The notes under the pieces: model-generated
The model's database searches: none
What the model was told of the DNA's origin: nothing
The model's input: the letters and a program-made list of their open reading frames with translations, nothing else
In this document: positions 16,935 to 26,212 of the stretch, one piece after another
Position numbering within the stretch: the stretch's first letter is position 1
How the letters are laid out: the number at the start of each line of letters is the position of its first letter
From: Bradyrhizobium sp. CSS354
GTDB lineage: Bacteria; Pseudomonadota; Alphaproteobacteria; Rhizobiales; Xanthobacteraceae
Assembly (NCBI RefSeq): GCF_029051725.1
Contig: NZ_JAACFU010000001.1
Location: forward strand, 310,001-374,000
DNA: 64,000 bases
Direction: 5' to 3'
Program-made: the position numbers and the translations under genes

Positions 16935-17222
16935 ATGTCCTCCACATTCGATCAGGTCGCTACGATCATCGCTGAAACCTGCGACATCCCGCGCGACACG
17001 ATCACGCCGGATAGCCACGCCATCGATGACCTCGGCATCGACAGCCTCGATTTCCTGGACATCGCGTTCGCGATCGACAAGCAGTTCGGTATCAAGCTGC
17101 CGCTGGAAAAGTGGACCCAGGAGGTCAACGACGGCAAAGCGACCACCGAGCAGTATTTCGTGCTGAAAAACCTGTGCGCCCGCATCGACGAACTGGTTGC
17201 GGCCAAGGGCGCGAGCGCCTAA
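16935..17222 (+). CDS. acpXL: Acyl carrier protein AcpXL
   Basis: Specialised acyl carrier protein for the very-long-chain hydroxy fatty acid (C26-C28) attached to lipid A in rhizobia. 95 aa. Ser37 in [12 protein letters not shown] is the phosphopantetheine site. The rest ([44 protein letters not shown]) closely resembles AcpXL of Rhizobium rather than housekeeping AcpP. Start is the ATG at 16935; the longer upstream frame has no family resemblance. The AT-rich stretch CTGACAAATATCTGCAATATATC just upstream may hold the promoter. First gene of a five-gene unit ending with lpxXL. Confidence 0.93.
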   Translation: MSSTFDQVATIIAETCDIPRDTITPDSHAIDDLGIDSLDFLDIAFAIDKQFGIKLPLEKWTQEVNDGKATTEQYFVLKNLCARIDELVAAKGASA

Positions 17223-17232
17223 GCGCGCGGTC

Positions 17233-17703
17233 ATGCAACTCGAATACTTCCACATGATAGATCGCGTCGTCGACCTCAACGTCGACGCGAAGACGATTGT
17301 CGTCGAGGCTCAGGTCCCGATGGAGAGCACCATCTTCGAGGGGCACTTCCCGGGCTATCCCCTGATGCCCGGCGTGCTCCTGATCGAATCGATGGCGCAG
17401 GCCTCGGGCTGGCTTCAGCTTGGCGTGCTCAAATTCGAGCGCATGCCGATCTTGGCCGCTGTCAAGGAGGCCAAGGTCCGCGGCTCGGTCTTCCCCGGCG
17501 ATCTCATGAGCATCGAGGCGAGCCTTGCCCATCAGGGCTCGGGCTACGCCGTGACCGAAGCCAAGATCAAGGTTGGCGGCAAGCTGCGCGCGAATTCGAC
17601 GCTGACCTTCACGCAGATTCCCTTTCCCCATGCGGATATGCGCGCCCACATGGACGCGGTCGCCAAACGCGTCGGCTTTCCGCAACAGGCCGTATCGCCA
17701 TGA
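17233..17703 (+). CDS. 3-hydroxyacyl-ACP dehydratase, FabZ-like, of the very-long-chain fatty acid cluster
   Basis: Hot-dog-fold dehydratase, 156 aa, removing water from 3-hydroxyacyl-AcpXL during elongation. The catalytic His38 lies in GHFPGYPLMPGV, and Glu52 (LLIESMAQ) is the second active-site residue. It starts 11 bases after the acpXL stop and its end overlaps the next gene by four bases. In Rhizobium the equivalent is called fabZXL. Start chosen at MQLEYFHMID; the preceding Arg-rich frame overlaps acpXL. Confidence 0.88.
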   Translation: MQLEYFHMIDRVVDLNVDAKTIVVEAQVPMESTIFEGHFPGYPLMPGVLLIESMAQASGWLQLGVLKFERMPILAAVKEAKVRGSVFPGDLMSIEASLAHQGSGYAVTEAKIKVGGKLRANSTLTFTQIPFPHADMRAHMDAVAKRVGFPQQAVSP

Positions 17704-18905
17704 CCGAGACTGCTTCGAAGCCCGCCCAGACGGAAGTCTGGATCACCGGCATTGGCCTGGCCACCTCGCTCGGCGAGGGCCTGGACGCCAACTGGGCCGC
17801 GCTTCAGGAGAAGCGCATCAATGTCGATGAGAAGGGCTTTGCACCCTATATCGTGCACCCCCTGATGCCTGTGACCTTCGACAGCCAGATCCCGAAGAAG
17901 GGCGACCAGCGCCAGATGGAAGCCTGGCAGCGCATCGGCACCTATGCGGCCGGGCTTGCGCTCGACTCCGCCGGGATCAAGGGCAACAAGGACATCCTGT
18001 CGAAGATCGACATGGTGGTCGCCGCTGGCGGCGGCGAGCGCGATCTCAACGTCGACACCGGCGTGCTCACGGCCGAGGCCAAGGGCGCCAATGCGCCCGG
18101 CTTCCTCAACGAGCGGCTGATGAGCGACCTCAGGCCGACGCTGTTCCTGGCCCAGCTCTCCAACCTGCTCGCCGGCAACATCGCTATCGTGCACGGCATT
18201 GGCGGCACCTCACGCACCTTCATGGGTGAAGAGGTTGCCGGCGCCGATGCCGCCCGTATTGCATTGTCGCGCATCGCCTCCGGCGAGAGCGACATCGCGC
18301 TGATCGGCGGCTCGCACAATGGCGAGCGCAAGGACCTGATGGTCCTCTACGAATTCGGCGACTTCAATCTCAAGCACAAGTTCGCACCCGTGTGGGCGCG
18401 CAAGGACCACGCCGGCTTCGCGCTCGGCTCGGCCGGCGCGTTCCTGGTGCTGGAATCGAAGGCGCATGCGGAAGCGCGCGGCGCAAAGCCATTCGCGAAG
18501 CTGTCGAGCGTCGTTGCCGACCTCGCCCGGCGCAAGACCCCCGGCGACATGGCCGCGACGCTGGAGAAGCTTTGGGCAAAGTTGCCGAAGCGCGACGGCA
18601 AGGGCGCGATCATATCCGGTGCGACCGGCGCTGAGCCGGCGACATCAGAAGAGCACGGCTTCCTGAAGGGCCACGCCGAGTTCCCGGTGCGCTCGACCGG
18701 CACGATGTTCGGCCACACCATGGAGACGCAATTCCCGCTCGGCATCGCGCTCGCCGCGCTGTCGATCTCTCGTGGCGCGCTGTTTCCGCCGAACGATTCC
18801 ACGGGCACCGAGATTGAAATGCAGGGAGCGCCCACCCAGATTGTGGTGGTGGGGGCCGGACACTGGCGCGGCGAAGGCATGGCGCTGGTCGAGGCAGTAA
18901 GCTAA
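17700..18905 (+). CDS. Beta-ketoacyl-ACP synthase homologue lacking the catalytic Cys (chain-length-factor-like, FabF2XL)
   Basis: A thiolase-fold KAS II homologue, 401 aa, slightly shorter than FabF. Where active KAS enzymes have TACxSG, this protein has MGEEVAGADAAR, so a Glu stands at the Cys position by my alignment. The NAHGT His motif is replaced by ISGATGAEPATSEE; only the last His (TMFGHT) remains. This pattern resembles chain-length factors (KS-beta) of type II polyketide synthases. It should pair with the intact KAS encoded next. ATG overlaps the fabZ stop (ATGA). Followed by a 100-base gap holding a dispersed repeat. Confidence 0.85.
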   Translation: MTETASKPAQTEVWITGIGLATSLGEGLDANWAALQEKRINVDEKGFAPYIVHPLMPVTFDSQIPKKGDQRQMEAWQRIGTYAAGLALDSAGIKGNKDILSKIDMVVAAGGGERDLNVDTGVLTAEAKGANAPGFLNERLMSDLRPTLFLAQLSNLLAGNIAIVHGIGGTSRTFMGEEVAGADAARIALSRIASGESDIALIGGSHNGERKDLMVLYEFGDFNLKHKFAPVWARKDHAGFALGSAGAFLVLESKAHAEARGAKPFAKLSSVVADLARRKTPGDMAATLEKLWAKLPKRDGKGAIISGATGAEPATSEEHGFLKGHAEFPVRSTGTMFGHTMETQFPLGIALAALSISRGALFPPNDSTGTEIEMQGAPTQIVVVGAGHWRGEGMALVEAVS

Positions 18906-18983
18906 AGCGCATTGCGCTTTTGGCAGGTTATTGATTGGGCATGATCTTCTCGGAAAACCGCGTCACGCTTTTTCGGATCATGC
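18903..18983 (+). repeat. Dispersed compound repeat: small hairpin plus 45-bp GCATGATC...GGATCATGC element
   Basis: The inverted-repeat element at 18939-18983 begins GCATGATC and ends GATCATGC. It matches the reverse complement of 44173-44217 at 41 of 45 positions. A short AAAGCGC-ATT-GCGCTTT hairpin precedes it, and a similar one flanks the other copy. It separates the two KAS genes of one operon. Confidence 0.75.
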
Positions 18984-19005
18984 TCCAGCTCAAGCGGGGA
19001 TCGAC

Positions 19006-20283
19006 ATGACTGCACCACGCGACAAACTCGGGCGCCCCGTCGTCGTCGTCACCGGCATGGGCATTATGACCTCGCTGGGCAACGGCAAGACCGACAATTG
19101 GGCGAAGCTCGTCGCCGGCGAATCCGGCATCCGCACCATCACGCGCTTTCCGGTGGACGGCCTGAAAACGACGATGGCCGGCACGGTGGATTTCGTCAGC
19201 GTCGATCCGTTCTCCTCCACCGGGCTGTCCGAGCGGATGGCCGAACTGGTGACGCAGGAGGCGCTGGACCAGGCCGGCATCGGCGCCAAGGCGGATTTCC
19301 CGGGTCCTCTCTTCCTTGCGGTCGCACCTGTGGAAGTCGAATGGCCGCAGCGCCGCGAGCTCGGCCGCGCCGTTGGTAAGCTCGACTTCAATTACGACGA
19401 TCTGCTGCGCATCTCTGGCGGCGGCAAGTACAGCGCCTATCACCACCGCTTCATGTTCGGCTCGGTCGCGGCCTACCTCGCGGAGACCTTCGGCACCAAG
19501 GGCTCGCCGATCTCGTTGTCGACGGCCTGCGCTTCGGGCGCGACCTCGATCCAGCTCGGCGTCGAGGCGATCCGCCGCGGCGAAACCGATGCCGCCCTGT
19601 GCGTGGCGACCGACGGCACCGTCAATCCGGAGGCGCTGGTGCGCTTCTCGCTGCTCTCGGCGCTGTCGACCCAGAACGATCCTCCGCAGGCGGCCTCCCG
19701 TCCCTTCTCCAAGAACCGCGACGGTTTTGTCATGGCCGAAGGCGCAGGTGCGCTGGTGCTCGAAAGCTATGAAGCGGCCACCGCGCGCGGCGCAAAAATC
19801 CTCGGCGTGATCGCCGGCTGCGGCGAACTCACCGATTCCTTCCATCGCACCCGCTCGTCGCCCGACGGCAAGCCGATCATCGGCTGCATGAACAAGACGC
19901 TGGCCGACGCCGGCATGACGCCGGACCAGATCGACCACATCAACGCGCACGGCACCGCGACGCCCGAGAACGACAAGATGGAGTACAATACGACATCGGC
20001 CGTGTTCGGCGATCTCGTCTCGAAGATTCCGGTCACCTCCAACAAGTCGATGGTCGGCCACACCATCTCGGCCGCCGGCGCGGTCGAGGCGATCTTCTCG
20101 CTGCTGACGCTGGAGCATCAGCGCATCCCGCCGACGATCAACTACGACAATCCGGATCCCACGATCCTGTTCGACGTCGTCGGCAACAAGGCACGCGATG
20201 CCCGCGTCACCGCAGTGATGTCGAACTCGTTTGGCTTCGGCGGCCAGAACGCCTCGCTGATCCTGACCCGCGAACCGGCCTGA
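19006..20283 (+). CDS. Beta-ketoacyl-ACP synthase II (FabF1XL), catalytic subunit
   Basis: Condensing enzyme for very-long-chain acyl-AcpXL elongation, 425 aa. The complete catalytic set is visible: Cys175 in STACASG, His315 in NAHGTATPEND, Lys347 and His352 in NKSMVGHT, plus the C-terminal NSFGFGGQNA. Start chosen at the ATG at 19006, preceded by GCGGGGATC; the in-frame ATG at 18931 lies within the repeat. Likely partner of the Cys-less homologue upstream. In Rhizobium an alcohol-dehydrogenase-like gene follows this one; here lpxXL follows directly after eight bases. Confidence 0.9.
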   Translation: MTAPRDKLGRPVVVVTGMGIMTSLGNGKTDNWAKLVAGESGIRTITRFPVDGLKTTMAGTVDFVSVDPFSSTGLSERMAELVTQEALDQAGIGAKADFPGPLFLAVAPVEVEWPQRRELGRAVGKLDFNYDDLLRISGGGKYSAYHHRFMFGSVAAYLAETFGTKGSPISLSTACASGATSIQLGVEAIRRGETDAALCVATDGTVNPEALVRFSLLSALSTQNDPPQAASRPFSKNRDGFVMAEGAGALVLESYEAATARGAKILGVIAGCGELTDSFHRTRSSPDGKPIIGCMNKTLADAGMTPDQIDHINAHGTATPENDKMEYNTTSAVFGDLVSKIPVTSNKSMVGHTISAAGAVEAIFSLLTLEHQRIPPTINYDNPDPTILFDVVGNKARDARVTAVMSNSFGFGGQNASLILTREPA

Positions 20284-20291
20284 CCGGACGC

Positions 20292-21224
20292 ATGGCGCTG
20301 CTTCCTGCGAGGACGAAGGCCCGCGCGCGGGAGACGGCCAAATCGATCGGTGGAGGCCTGATCGGCGCTGCCACCGTCGGCATGTTGCGCACCACGCGTT
20401 ATTTCGATCCGGCCAAGACCTCGGAGTTTTTCGCACGCGTCACCAGGCTGATCGGGCCGCGCCTGCGCGAGCACCGCATCGGCCGCGCCAATCTCGCCGC
20501 CGCGTTTCCGGACAAGCCGCCCGAGGAAATCGAATCCATCCTGATGGGCGTCTGGGACAATCTCGGTCGCGTCGGCGCCGAATTCGCCCATATGGACCAC
20601 GTCTGGGATTATGACCGCGATCATCCGGAAAACAGTCGGATCGAACTGCCCAGCCGCAGCATCGAGCTGTTCGATCAAATCCGCGACGACGGCAAGCCGG
20701 CGCTGATCTTCGCCGCGCATCTGGCCAATTGGGAATTGCCGGCGCTCGCCGCGGTCGCACACGGGCTCGATGCGGCAATCCTCTACCGCCGCCCGAATAT
20801 CGCCTCCGCCGACCGCATCATCCAGGAGATGCGCCAAGTCAACATGGGCACGCTGATCCCGGCGGGGCGCGACGCGCCGCTGCGGCTTGCGCAGGCGCTC
20901 AAGGACGGCAAGCACGTCGCGATGCTGATCGACCAGTATCTGACCGGCGGCGTCGAGGTCACCTTCTTCGGCCGCAAGACCCGCGCCAATCCGATGCTGG
21001 CGCGCCTGTTGCGCCAGGTCGAATGCCCGATCCACGGCGTCCGCGTCATCCGCCTTCCCGGCGGCCGCTTCACCGCCGAGATCACCGAAGAGGTCCAGCC
21101 GGTGCGCGACGCCGACGGCAGGATCGACATCCAGGGCACCACCCAGGCGATCACCAGCGTGGTGGAAGGTTGGGTCCGCGAGCATCCCGAGCAGTGGCTG
21201 TGGCTACACCGACGTTGGCGGTGA
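20292..21224 (+). CDS. lpxXL: Lipid A very-long-chain acyltransferase LpxXL
   Basis: Inner-membrane acyltransferase of the LpxL/HtrB family, 310 aa, which transfers the AcpXL-bound very-long-chain hydroxy fatty acid to lipid A. The family HX4E motif is HLANWE (His143, Glu148), followed by YRRPNI and a downstream DQYLTGGVEVTFFGR block. The N-terminal segment around residues 17-33 (SIGGGLIGAATVGML) is a possible membrane anchor. Last gene of the cluster; the ending PEQWLWLHRRWR is characteristic. A dispersed repeat lies right after the stop. Confidence 0.9.
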   Translation: MALLPARTKARARETAKSIGGGLIGAATVGMLRTTRYFDPAKTSEFFARVTRLIGPRLREHRIGRANLAAAFPDKPPEEIESILMGVWDNLGRVGAEFAHMDHVWDYDRDHPENSRIELPSRSIELFDQIRDDGKPALIFAAHLANWELPALAAVAHGLDAAILYRRPNIASADRIIQEMRQVNMGTLIPAGRDAPLRLAQALKDGKHVAMLIDQYLTGGVEVTFFGRKTRANPMLARLLRQVECPIHGVRVIRLPGGRFTAEITEEVQPVRDADGRIDIQGTTQAITSVVEGWVREHPEQWLWLHRRWR

Positions 21225-21232
21225 TCCTGTTT

Positions 21233-21349
21233 CGTCATTGCGAGCGACTTGTCCGCCGTAGCTCGAAGAGCGAAGGCGGAAGCGAAGCTCCAGACTCCCT
21301 CTGCGGAAAGATTCTGGATTGCTTCGTCGCTTCGCTCCTCGCAATGACG
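21233..21349. repeat. Dispersed inverted repeat CGTCATTGCGAGCG...CGCAATGACG (long copy)
   Basis: The ends CGTCATTGCGAGCGA and GCGCTCCTCGCAATGACG-like sequence are inverted copies. The interior contains CTCTGCGGAAAG and CTGGATTGCTTCGTCGCTTCG, shared with the copy at 36586-36671. It lies between the convergent lpxXL and polyamine-binding protein genes. Confidence 0.8.
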
Positions 21350-21356
21350 GGCGCGA

Positions 21357-22463
21357 TTACCGTCCCGTCTTCACCCTGGTCCAGAGCCTATTGATGACCC
21401 GCTGGGTCGCCGGCTCGCGGGCCGTGATGACGAACAGCTTTGCGAGCGTTGCCTCGTCCGGATAGATATTCTTGTCGTTCAATATTTTCGGATCGACCAG
21501 CTTCTGGCTGGCGAGGTTGCCGTTGGCGTAGGACAGGAAGTCCGTATTCTTGGCGGCCACGTCCGGACGGTAGAGATAGTTGATCAGCTCGTAGGCTTCC
21601 GCGACGTTCTTCGCATCGGCGGGGATCGCGAGATTGTCGAAGAACATCTGCGCGCCCTCCTTCGGGATGGCGTAGCCGATCTCGATGCCGCTCTTGACTT
21701 CGGCAGCGCGGGCGCGGGCCTGCATGATGTCGCCGGACCAGCCGGCCACGAAGCAGATCTCGCCGGTGGCGAGCGCGCTTAGATATTCGGACGAATGAAA
21801 CTTGCGCACGGAGGGCCGCACCTTGGCGACGACATCGGCGGCCTTCTCGAGTTCGGCCTGCTTGGTCGAGTTCGGATCGAGCCCAAGATAATTCAACGCC
21901 GCCGGAAAGATGTCGTCGGCGGAATCGAGCATGTGCACGCCGCAGTCTTTGAATTTTGCGAGGTTCTCCGGCTTGAACACGATGTCCCAGCTATCGATCT
22001 TCGCATCCGCTCCGAGAATCTGCTTCAGCTTGGCGACGTTGTAGCCGATGCCCGTCGTGCCCCACATGTAATTGGCGGCGTAGACATTGCCGGGGTCGTA
22101 GATCGCGAGACGTTCGGTCACCACCGGCCAGGCATTGGCCAGGTTCGGCAGCTTCGACTTGTCGAGCTTCTGGAAGATGTTGGCCTTGATCTGGCGCTGG
22201 AGGAAATAGGCGGTGGGCACCACGACGTCATAGCCGGACTTGCCGGCCATCAAGCGCGTCTCCAGGGTCTCGTTGGCGTCAAAAGTGTCGTAGACCACCT
22301 TGATGCCGGTCTCCTTGGTGAAGGCCTCGAGGACATCGGGGGCCACGTAGTTCGACCAGTTGTAGAAGTTGACGACCCGCTCCTCGGCCCCTGCGGGGGC
22401 GGAGAGCAACGTCAGCGCGGCGGCGATCGCGAGGCCAAAACCAAAGCGGCTGACGATCGTCAT
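21357..22463 (-). CDS. Polyamine ABC transporter substrate-binding protein (PotF/PotD type)
   Basis: Periplasmic receptor for putrescine or spermidine, 368 aa. Signal peptide MTIVSRFGFGLAIAAALTLL with cleavage near PAGAEE. The mature protein begins VVNFYNWSNYVAPDVLEAF, the hallmark of PotF-like proteins, then DVVVPTAYFLQRQ, MWGTTGIGYN and VAGWSGDIMQ. It is the third gene of a tight unit (rhodanese, aminotransferase, this), starting three bases after the aminotransferase stop. No permease or ATPase genes follow; they must be elsewhere. Confidence 0.9.
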   Translation of the reverse strand: MTIVSRFGFGLAIAAALTLLSAPAGAEERVVNFYNWSNYVAPDVLEAFTKETGIKVVYDTFDANETLETRLMAGKSGYDVVVPTAYFLQRQIKANIFQKLDKSKLPNLANAWPVVTERLAIYDPGNVYAANYMWGTTGIGYNVAKLKQILGADAKIDSWDIVFKPENLAKFKDCGVHMLDSADDIFPAALNYLGLDPNSTKQAELEKAADVVAKVRPSVRKFHSSEYLSALATGEICFVAGWSGDIMQARARAAEVKSGIEIGYAIPKEGAQMFFDNLAIPADAKNVAEAYELINYLYRPDVAAKNTDFLSYANGNLASQKLVDPKILNDKNIYPDEATLAKLFVITAREPATQRVINRLWTRVKTGR

Positions 22464-22466
22464 CTC

Positions 22467-23645
22467 CTACCTCTTGCGCCCGCGCACCGCGTCCGACAGC
22501 CGCTCCAGCGCGGTATCGAGCGTCTCGTCCTTCTTGGCAAAGCAGAAGCGCACCACCGAGGTCACAGGATCCTGCTCGTAGAAGGCCGACACCGGGATTG
22601 CCGCGACCTTGTAGTCCTTCACAATCCGCCAGCAGAACTCGGTGTCGCTCTCGTTCAGCCCCAGCGGCGACAGGTCAACGGTGAGGAAGTAGGTGCCCTG
22701 CGACTTCAGCACCGGGAAGCCGAGGCTCTCCAGTCCCTTGGCGAGACGGTCCCTGCTCCGCGCCAGGTCCTTGCGCATCGACAGGAAATACTCGTCCGGC
22801 TTGCCGAGGCCGTAGGCGACGGCGGCCTGGAGGTTCGGCGCGGTGGTGAAGGTCAGGAACTGGTGCACCTTGGCGGCAACGCGCAGCAGCGGCGGCGCGG
22901 CGCAGACGAAGCCGATCTTCCAGCCCGTCAGCGAAAAAATCTTGCCGGCCGAACCGACCTTGATGGTGCGGTCGCGCATGCCGGGGATGGTGATCAGCGG
23001 GATGTGCTTGTGCTCGTCGAAGGTGACGTGCTCCCAGACCTCGTCGCAGATCGCGATGACGTCGAACTCCTGGCAGTAGCGCGCCAGCAGCTCGAGGTCC
23101 TCGCGCGGAAACACCACCGCGGACGGATTCAGGGGGTTGTTGAAGAGCACCGCCTTGGTCTTTGAATTGAAGACGCTTTTCAGCATGTCCTCATTCAGCC
23201 GCCAATGCGGCGGCTCAAGCCGGACCAGGCGCGGAATGCCGCCGGCCTGGCGAATGATCGGCAGATAGGAATCGTACACCGGCTGGAAGCACACCACTTC
23301 GTCACCGGGCTGGACCACGGCGAGGATGGCCGAGGTCAGGGCCTCGGTGCCGCCGGAGGTCACCATCACCTCGCTCATCGGATCGAGCTTGAGGCCGTGC
23401 CAGTGGCCGTAATGGGTCGCGATCGCCTGGCGCAGTTCCGGCAGGCCCATCATCGACGGGTACTGGTTGTAGCCGTTCAGCGAGGCATCGGCCGCGGCGC
23501 GGCGGATGTCCTCGGGGCCGGGATCATCGGGGAAGCCCTGCCCGAGATTGATGGCGGCATTGTCGCGCGCGGCTTGCGACATTGCCTCGAAGATGGTGAC
23601 GGGAAGGTCCGCGAAGACCTTGTTGAGGGACGAGCTCTTGGACAT
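22467..23645 (-). CDS. PLP-dependent aminotransferase, class I/II (kynurenine/methionine aminotransferase-like)
   Basis: Fold-type I aminotransferase, 392 aa, normal length. Conserved features: INLGQGFPDDPGPEDI near the start, NGYNQYP, NNPLNPSAVVF, and the PLP lysine in VGSAGKIFSLTGWKIG. This arrangement is shared with YbdL-type methionine and kynurenine aminotransferases, but the amino-acid specificity cannot be read from sequence. It lies eight bases downstream of the rhodanese gene and just before the polyamine-binding protein. That context could point to sulfur-amino-acid or polyamine nitrogen use, but this is inference. Confidence 0.87.
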   Translation of the reverse strand: MSKSSSLNKVFADLPVTIFEAMSQAARDNAAINLGQGFPDDPGPEDIRRAAADASLNGYNQYPSMMGLPELRQAIATHYGHWHGLKLDPMSEVMVTSGGTEALTSAILAVVQPGDEVVCFQPVYDSYLPIIRQAGGIPRLVRLEPPHWRLNEDMLKSVFNSKTKAVLFNNPLNPSAVVFPREDLELLARYCQEFDVIAICDEVWEHVTFDEHKHIPLITIPGMRDRTIKVGSAGKIFSLTGWKIGFVCAAPPLLRVAAKVHQFLTFTTAPNLQAAVAYGLGKPDEYFLSMRKDLARSRDRLAKGLESLGFPVLKSQGTYFLTVDLSPLGLNESDTEFCWRIVKDYKVAAIPVSAFYEQDPVTSVVRFCFAKKDETLDTALERLSDAVRGRKR

Positions 23646-23653
23646 CGGCGGGG

Positions 23654-23980
23654 TCAGCCGCCGACCTTGCTGGGAAGACCCGCCGCCTTCCAGCCGAGCA
23701 TGCCTCCGGCCAGATGCTTGTCGTAAGGCAGGCCCGCGGCCTGCGCCGCCAGCGAGGCCGTCACCGAACGCTTGCCCGAGCGGCAGGCGAACACGACCTC
23801 CTTACCCTCGGGATCGGGGATCGCTTTGGGATCGAAGGTCGAGAGCGGCACGACCACGCCGTAGGGATAAGCCTCGGCCTCGACCTCGTTCGGCTCGCGC
23901 ACGTCGACGAGGAGATAGCGCCCTTCCGCGACACCCTTGGAGACCTCGTCCGGGGTCAGATCCTGTACTTGATTTGCCAC
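23654..23980 (-). CDS. Rhodanese-like domain protein
   Basis: Single-domain rhodanese, 108 aa, which carries sulfane sulfur on a Cys. The active-site loop is CRSGKRS (VVFACRSGKRSVTAS), with LLVDVREPNEVEAEAY and HLAGGMLGWKAAGLP as the other conserved blocks. Start is set to GTG at 23980, because GGAGG lies six bases before it; the longer frame beginning with TTG would run through that Shine-Dalgarno. First gene of the rhodanese-aminotransferase-polyamine receptor unit. Confidence 0.87.
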   Translation of the reverse strand: MANQVQDLTPDEVSKGVAEGRYLLVDVREPNEVEAEAYPYGVVVPLSTFDPKAIPDPEGKEVVFACRSGKRSVTASLAAQAAGLPYDKHLAGGMLGWKAAGLPSKVGG

Positions 23981-24172
23981 ATCATCCTCCAACGTCGCGG
24001 GCCGCTGCCGGGGCGATCCCGGCGGCCGGCAACCTCGCCTCTCGGCCGGTGAAAATCAAGCGCTACAAAGGCTTGAGCTGCCTTGCGCAAGTTAAAGCTA
24101 AATCGCAGCGACTTGAAGCGCGACCTTCAGGATGCCTGAAGCTCCTGCTTCACACCCTCACCGCTAACTCGG

Positions 24173-24274
24173 TGTCATTCCCCGCGAAAGCGGGGAATCC
24201 AGTACGCCGCGGCCTCCCCGTATCTACGCACGTTCTCTGGATACTGGATCGCCCGGTCAAGCCGGGCGATGACA
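24173..24274. repeat. Dispersed inverted repeat TGTCATTCCCCGC...GGCGATGACA
   Basis: Ends are inverted (TGTCAT / ATGACA), with inner hairpins CCCCGCGAAAGCGGGG and GCCCGGTCAAGCCGGGC and the shared words ATCCAGTAC and TACTGGAT. Related copies are at 42244-42348 and 54336-54436. Confidence 0.8.
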
Positions 24275-24283
24275 GCGGCGGAG

Positions 24284-26212
24284 CTAAATGGTGACCTGGG
24301 TGCCGACCTCAACGACGCGACCGGAGGGGATCTGGAAATAGTCGGTGGCGTCGTTGGCGGAACGGCTGAGCGAGATGAACAGCCGGTCCTGCCAGCGCGG
24401 CATGCCGGAATGGGCGGCCGGCTTGAGCGCCCTCCGCGACAGGAAGAACGAGGTCGACATGATGTCGAACTGCCAGCCGAGCTTGCGGGCGATCGCCAGC
24501 GCCTTCGGCACGTTGGGCGATTCCATGAAGCCGAACTTCAGCGTCACCTTGGAGAAGGTCGGCGAGATCTGCTCCAGCTTCACCCGCTCGGCCGGATCGA
24601 TGCGCGGGGTCTGTGCGGTCTCGATGGTGAGAATGACGTTCTTCTCGTGCAGCACCTTGTAGTGCTTCAGACTGTGCATCAGCGCGGTCGGGGCGCTGAG
24701 GGGATCGCTGGTCAGGAACACGGCGGTGCCGGGCACGCGTTGCGGCGGCCGCTTCTCGAGCATCGCCACGAGGTCGGCGAGCGGGAATTCGAGCTTGCGC
24801 GACTTCTCGAACAGCAGCCGACTGCCGCGCCGCCACGTGTACATCAGGATGATCATGAGCGCGCCGAGCGCCAGCGGCACCCAGCCCCCCTCGAATACCT
24901 TGAGCAGATTGGCGGCTAGGAAGGTGAGGTCGAGGAACAGGAACGGCGCGATCAGGGCGGCAGCCGTGAACGGCGACCACCGCCAGACCTTCCAGATCAC
25001 CACGAAGCCCATCATCGCCGTGACGACCATGGTCCCGGTGACGGAGATGCCGTAGGCCGAGGCCAGCGCGCTGGAGGAGCGGAACAAGAGCACCAGCAGG
25101 ACCACCGCGACCAGCAGGAGCTGGTTGATGCGCGGGATGAAGATCTGGCCCGAATGGGCTTCGGACGTATGGCGAATTTCAAACCGCGGCAACAGACCGA
25201 GCTGGATCGCCTGACGCGTCAGCGAATAGGCACCGGTGATGACCGCTTGGCTCGCGATGACAGTTGCGGCGGTCGCCAGCACGACCATGCAGCCGCGGAA
25301 AAAACCTTGCGGAAAGAGCTGGAAGAACGGGCTGACGATCGCGCCGGGGTCGCCGAGCACGAGGGCGCCCTGCCCCAGATAGTTCAATGCCAGCGACGGC
25401 ACCACGATGAACAGCCAGGCGGTCTGGATCGGTCGCTTGCCGAAATGGCCGAGGTCGGCATAGAGCGCCTCGGCACCGGTGACCGCCAGGAACACCGCGC
25501 CGAGCGTCACAAAGCCTATGATGCCGTGGTGGATCATGAAGGACACGGCGTAGAGCGGGTTCAGCGCGAACAGCACCTGCGGCTGCTCGATGATCGGATG
25601 GATCGCCGCAATCGCGATCACAGCGAACCAGACGCACATGATCGGCCCGAAGAAGGCGGCGACGCGAGCGGTCCCGCGGGATTGCACGGCAAACAGACCG
25701 ACCAGGATGATCACGGTCAGCGGTACGATGTAGGGCTCGAAGTGCAGCGTGATGTCCTTCATGCCTTCGATCGCCGACAGCACCGAGAGCGCCGGCGTGA
25801 TCACGGCGTCGCCGTAGAACAGGGCGCCGGAAATGATGCCGAGCAGGACGATGGTGGCTCCGCGGGTGCCGACTGCGCGCTGGGCCAGCGCCATCAGCGC
25901 CAACGTGCCGCCCTCGCCGTTGTTGTCGGCACGGAGCAGGATCACGACGTATTTGAGCGTCACCACGACGATGAGCGCCCACAGGATCAGGGAGAGCACG
26001 CCGAGCACGGCTGCCGGCGTCGGCACCCCCTCCGCGCCAGAGGCCGCCATGACGGCTTCGCGGAACGCGTAGAGCGGGCTGGTGCCGATATCGCCATAGA
26101 CGACGCCGATGCTGCCGAGTGTCAGCGCACCGAAACGGGCGGTGGTGTGGGCATCGCCATGCCCATTGGCCGCCGCCGTTTCCGGGGCGGAAATCGCTAC
26201 ATCACTTGTCAT
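24284..26212 (-). CDS. kup: Potassium uptake transporter Kup (copy 1)
   Basis: K+:H+ symporter of the Kup/HAK family, 642 aa. About twelve membrane segments cover residues ~25-450, beginning [21 protein letters not shown], with [15 protein letters not shown] and [17 protein letters not shown], and a ~180-aa cytoplasmic C-terminal domain. The C-terminus ([29 protein letters not shown]) is almost identical to that of the neighbouring copy. It follows copy 2 on the same strand with a 140-base gap, so they may be co-transcribed. The N-terminus has a short polar extension, different from copy 2. Confidence 0.93.
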   Translation of the reverse strand: MTSDVAISAPETAAANGHGDAHTTARFGALTLGSIGVVYGDIGTSPLYAFREAVMAASGAEGVPTPAAVLGVLSLILWALIVVVTLKYVVILLRADNNGEGGTLALMALAQRAVGTRGATIVLLGIISGALFYGDAVITPALSVLSAIEGMKDITLHFEPYIVPLTVIILVGLFAVQSRGTARVAAFFGPIMCVWFAVIAIAAIHPIIEQPQVLFALNPLYAVSFMIHHGIIGFVTLGAVFLAVTGAEALYADLGHFGKRPIQTAWLFIVVPSLALNYLGQGALVLGDPGAIVSPFFQLFPQGFFRGCMVVLATAATVIASQAVITGAYSLTRQAIQLGLLPRFEIRHTSEAHSGQIFIPRINQLLLVAVVLLVLLFRSSSALASAYGISVTGTMVVTAMMGFVVIWKVWRWSPFTAAALIAPFLFLDLTFLAANLLKVFEGGWVPLALGALMIILMYTWRRGSRLLFEKSRKLEFPLADLVAMLEKRPPQRVPGTAVFLTSDPLSAPTALMHSLKHYKVLHEKNVILTIETAQTPRIDPAERVKLEQISPTFSKVTLKFGFMESPNVPKALAIARKLGWQFDIMSTSFFLSRRALKPAAHSGMPRWQDRLFISLSRSANDATDYFQIPSGRVVEVGTQVTI

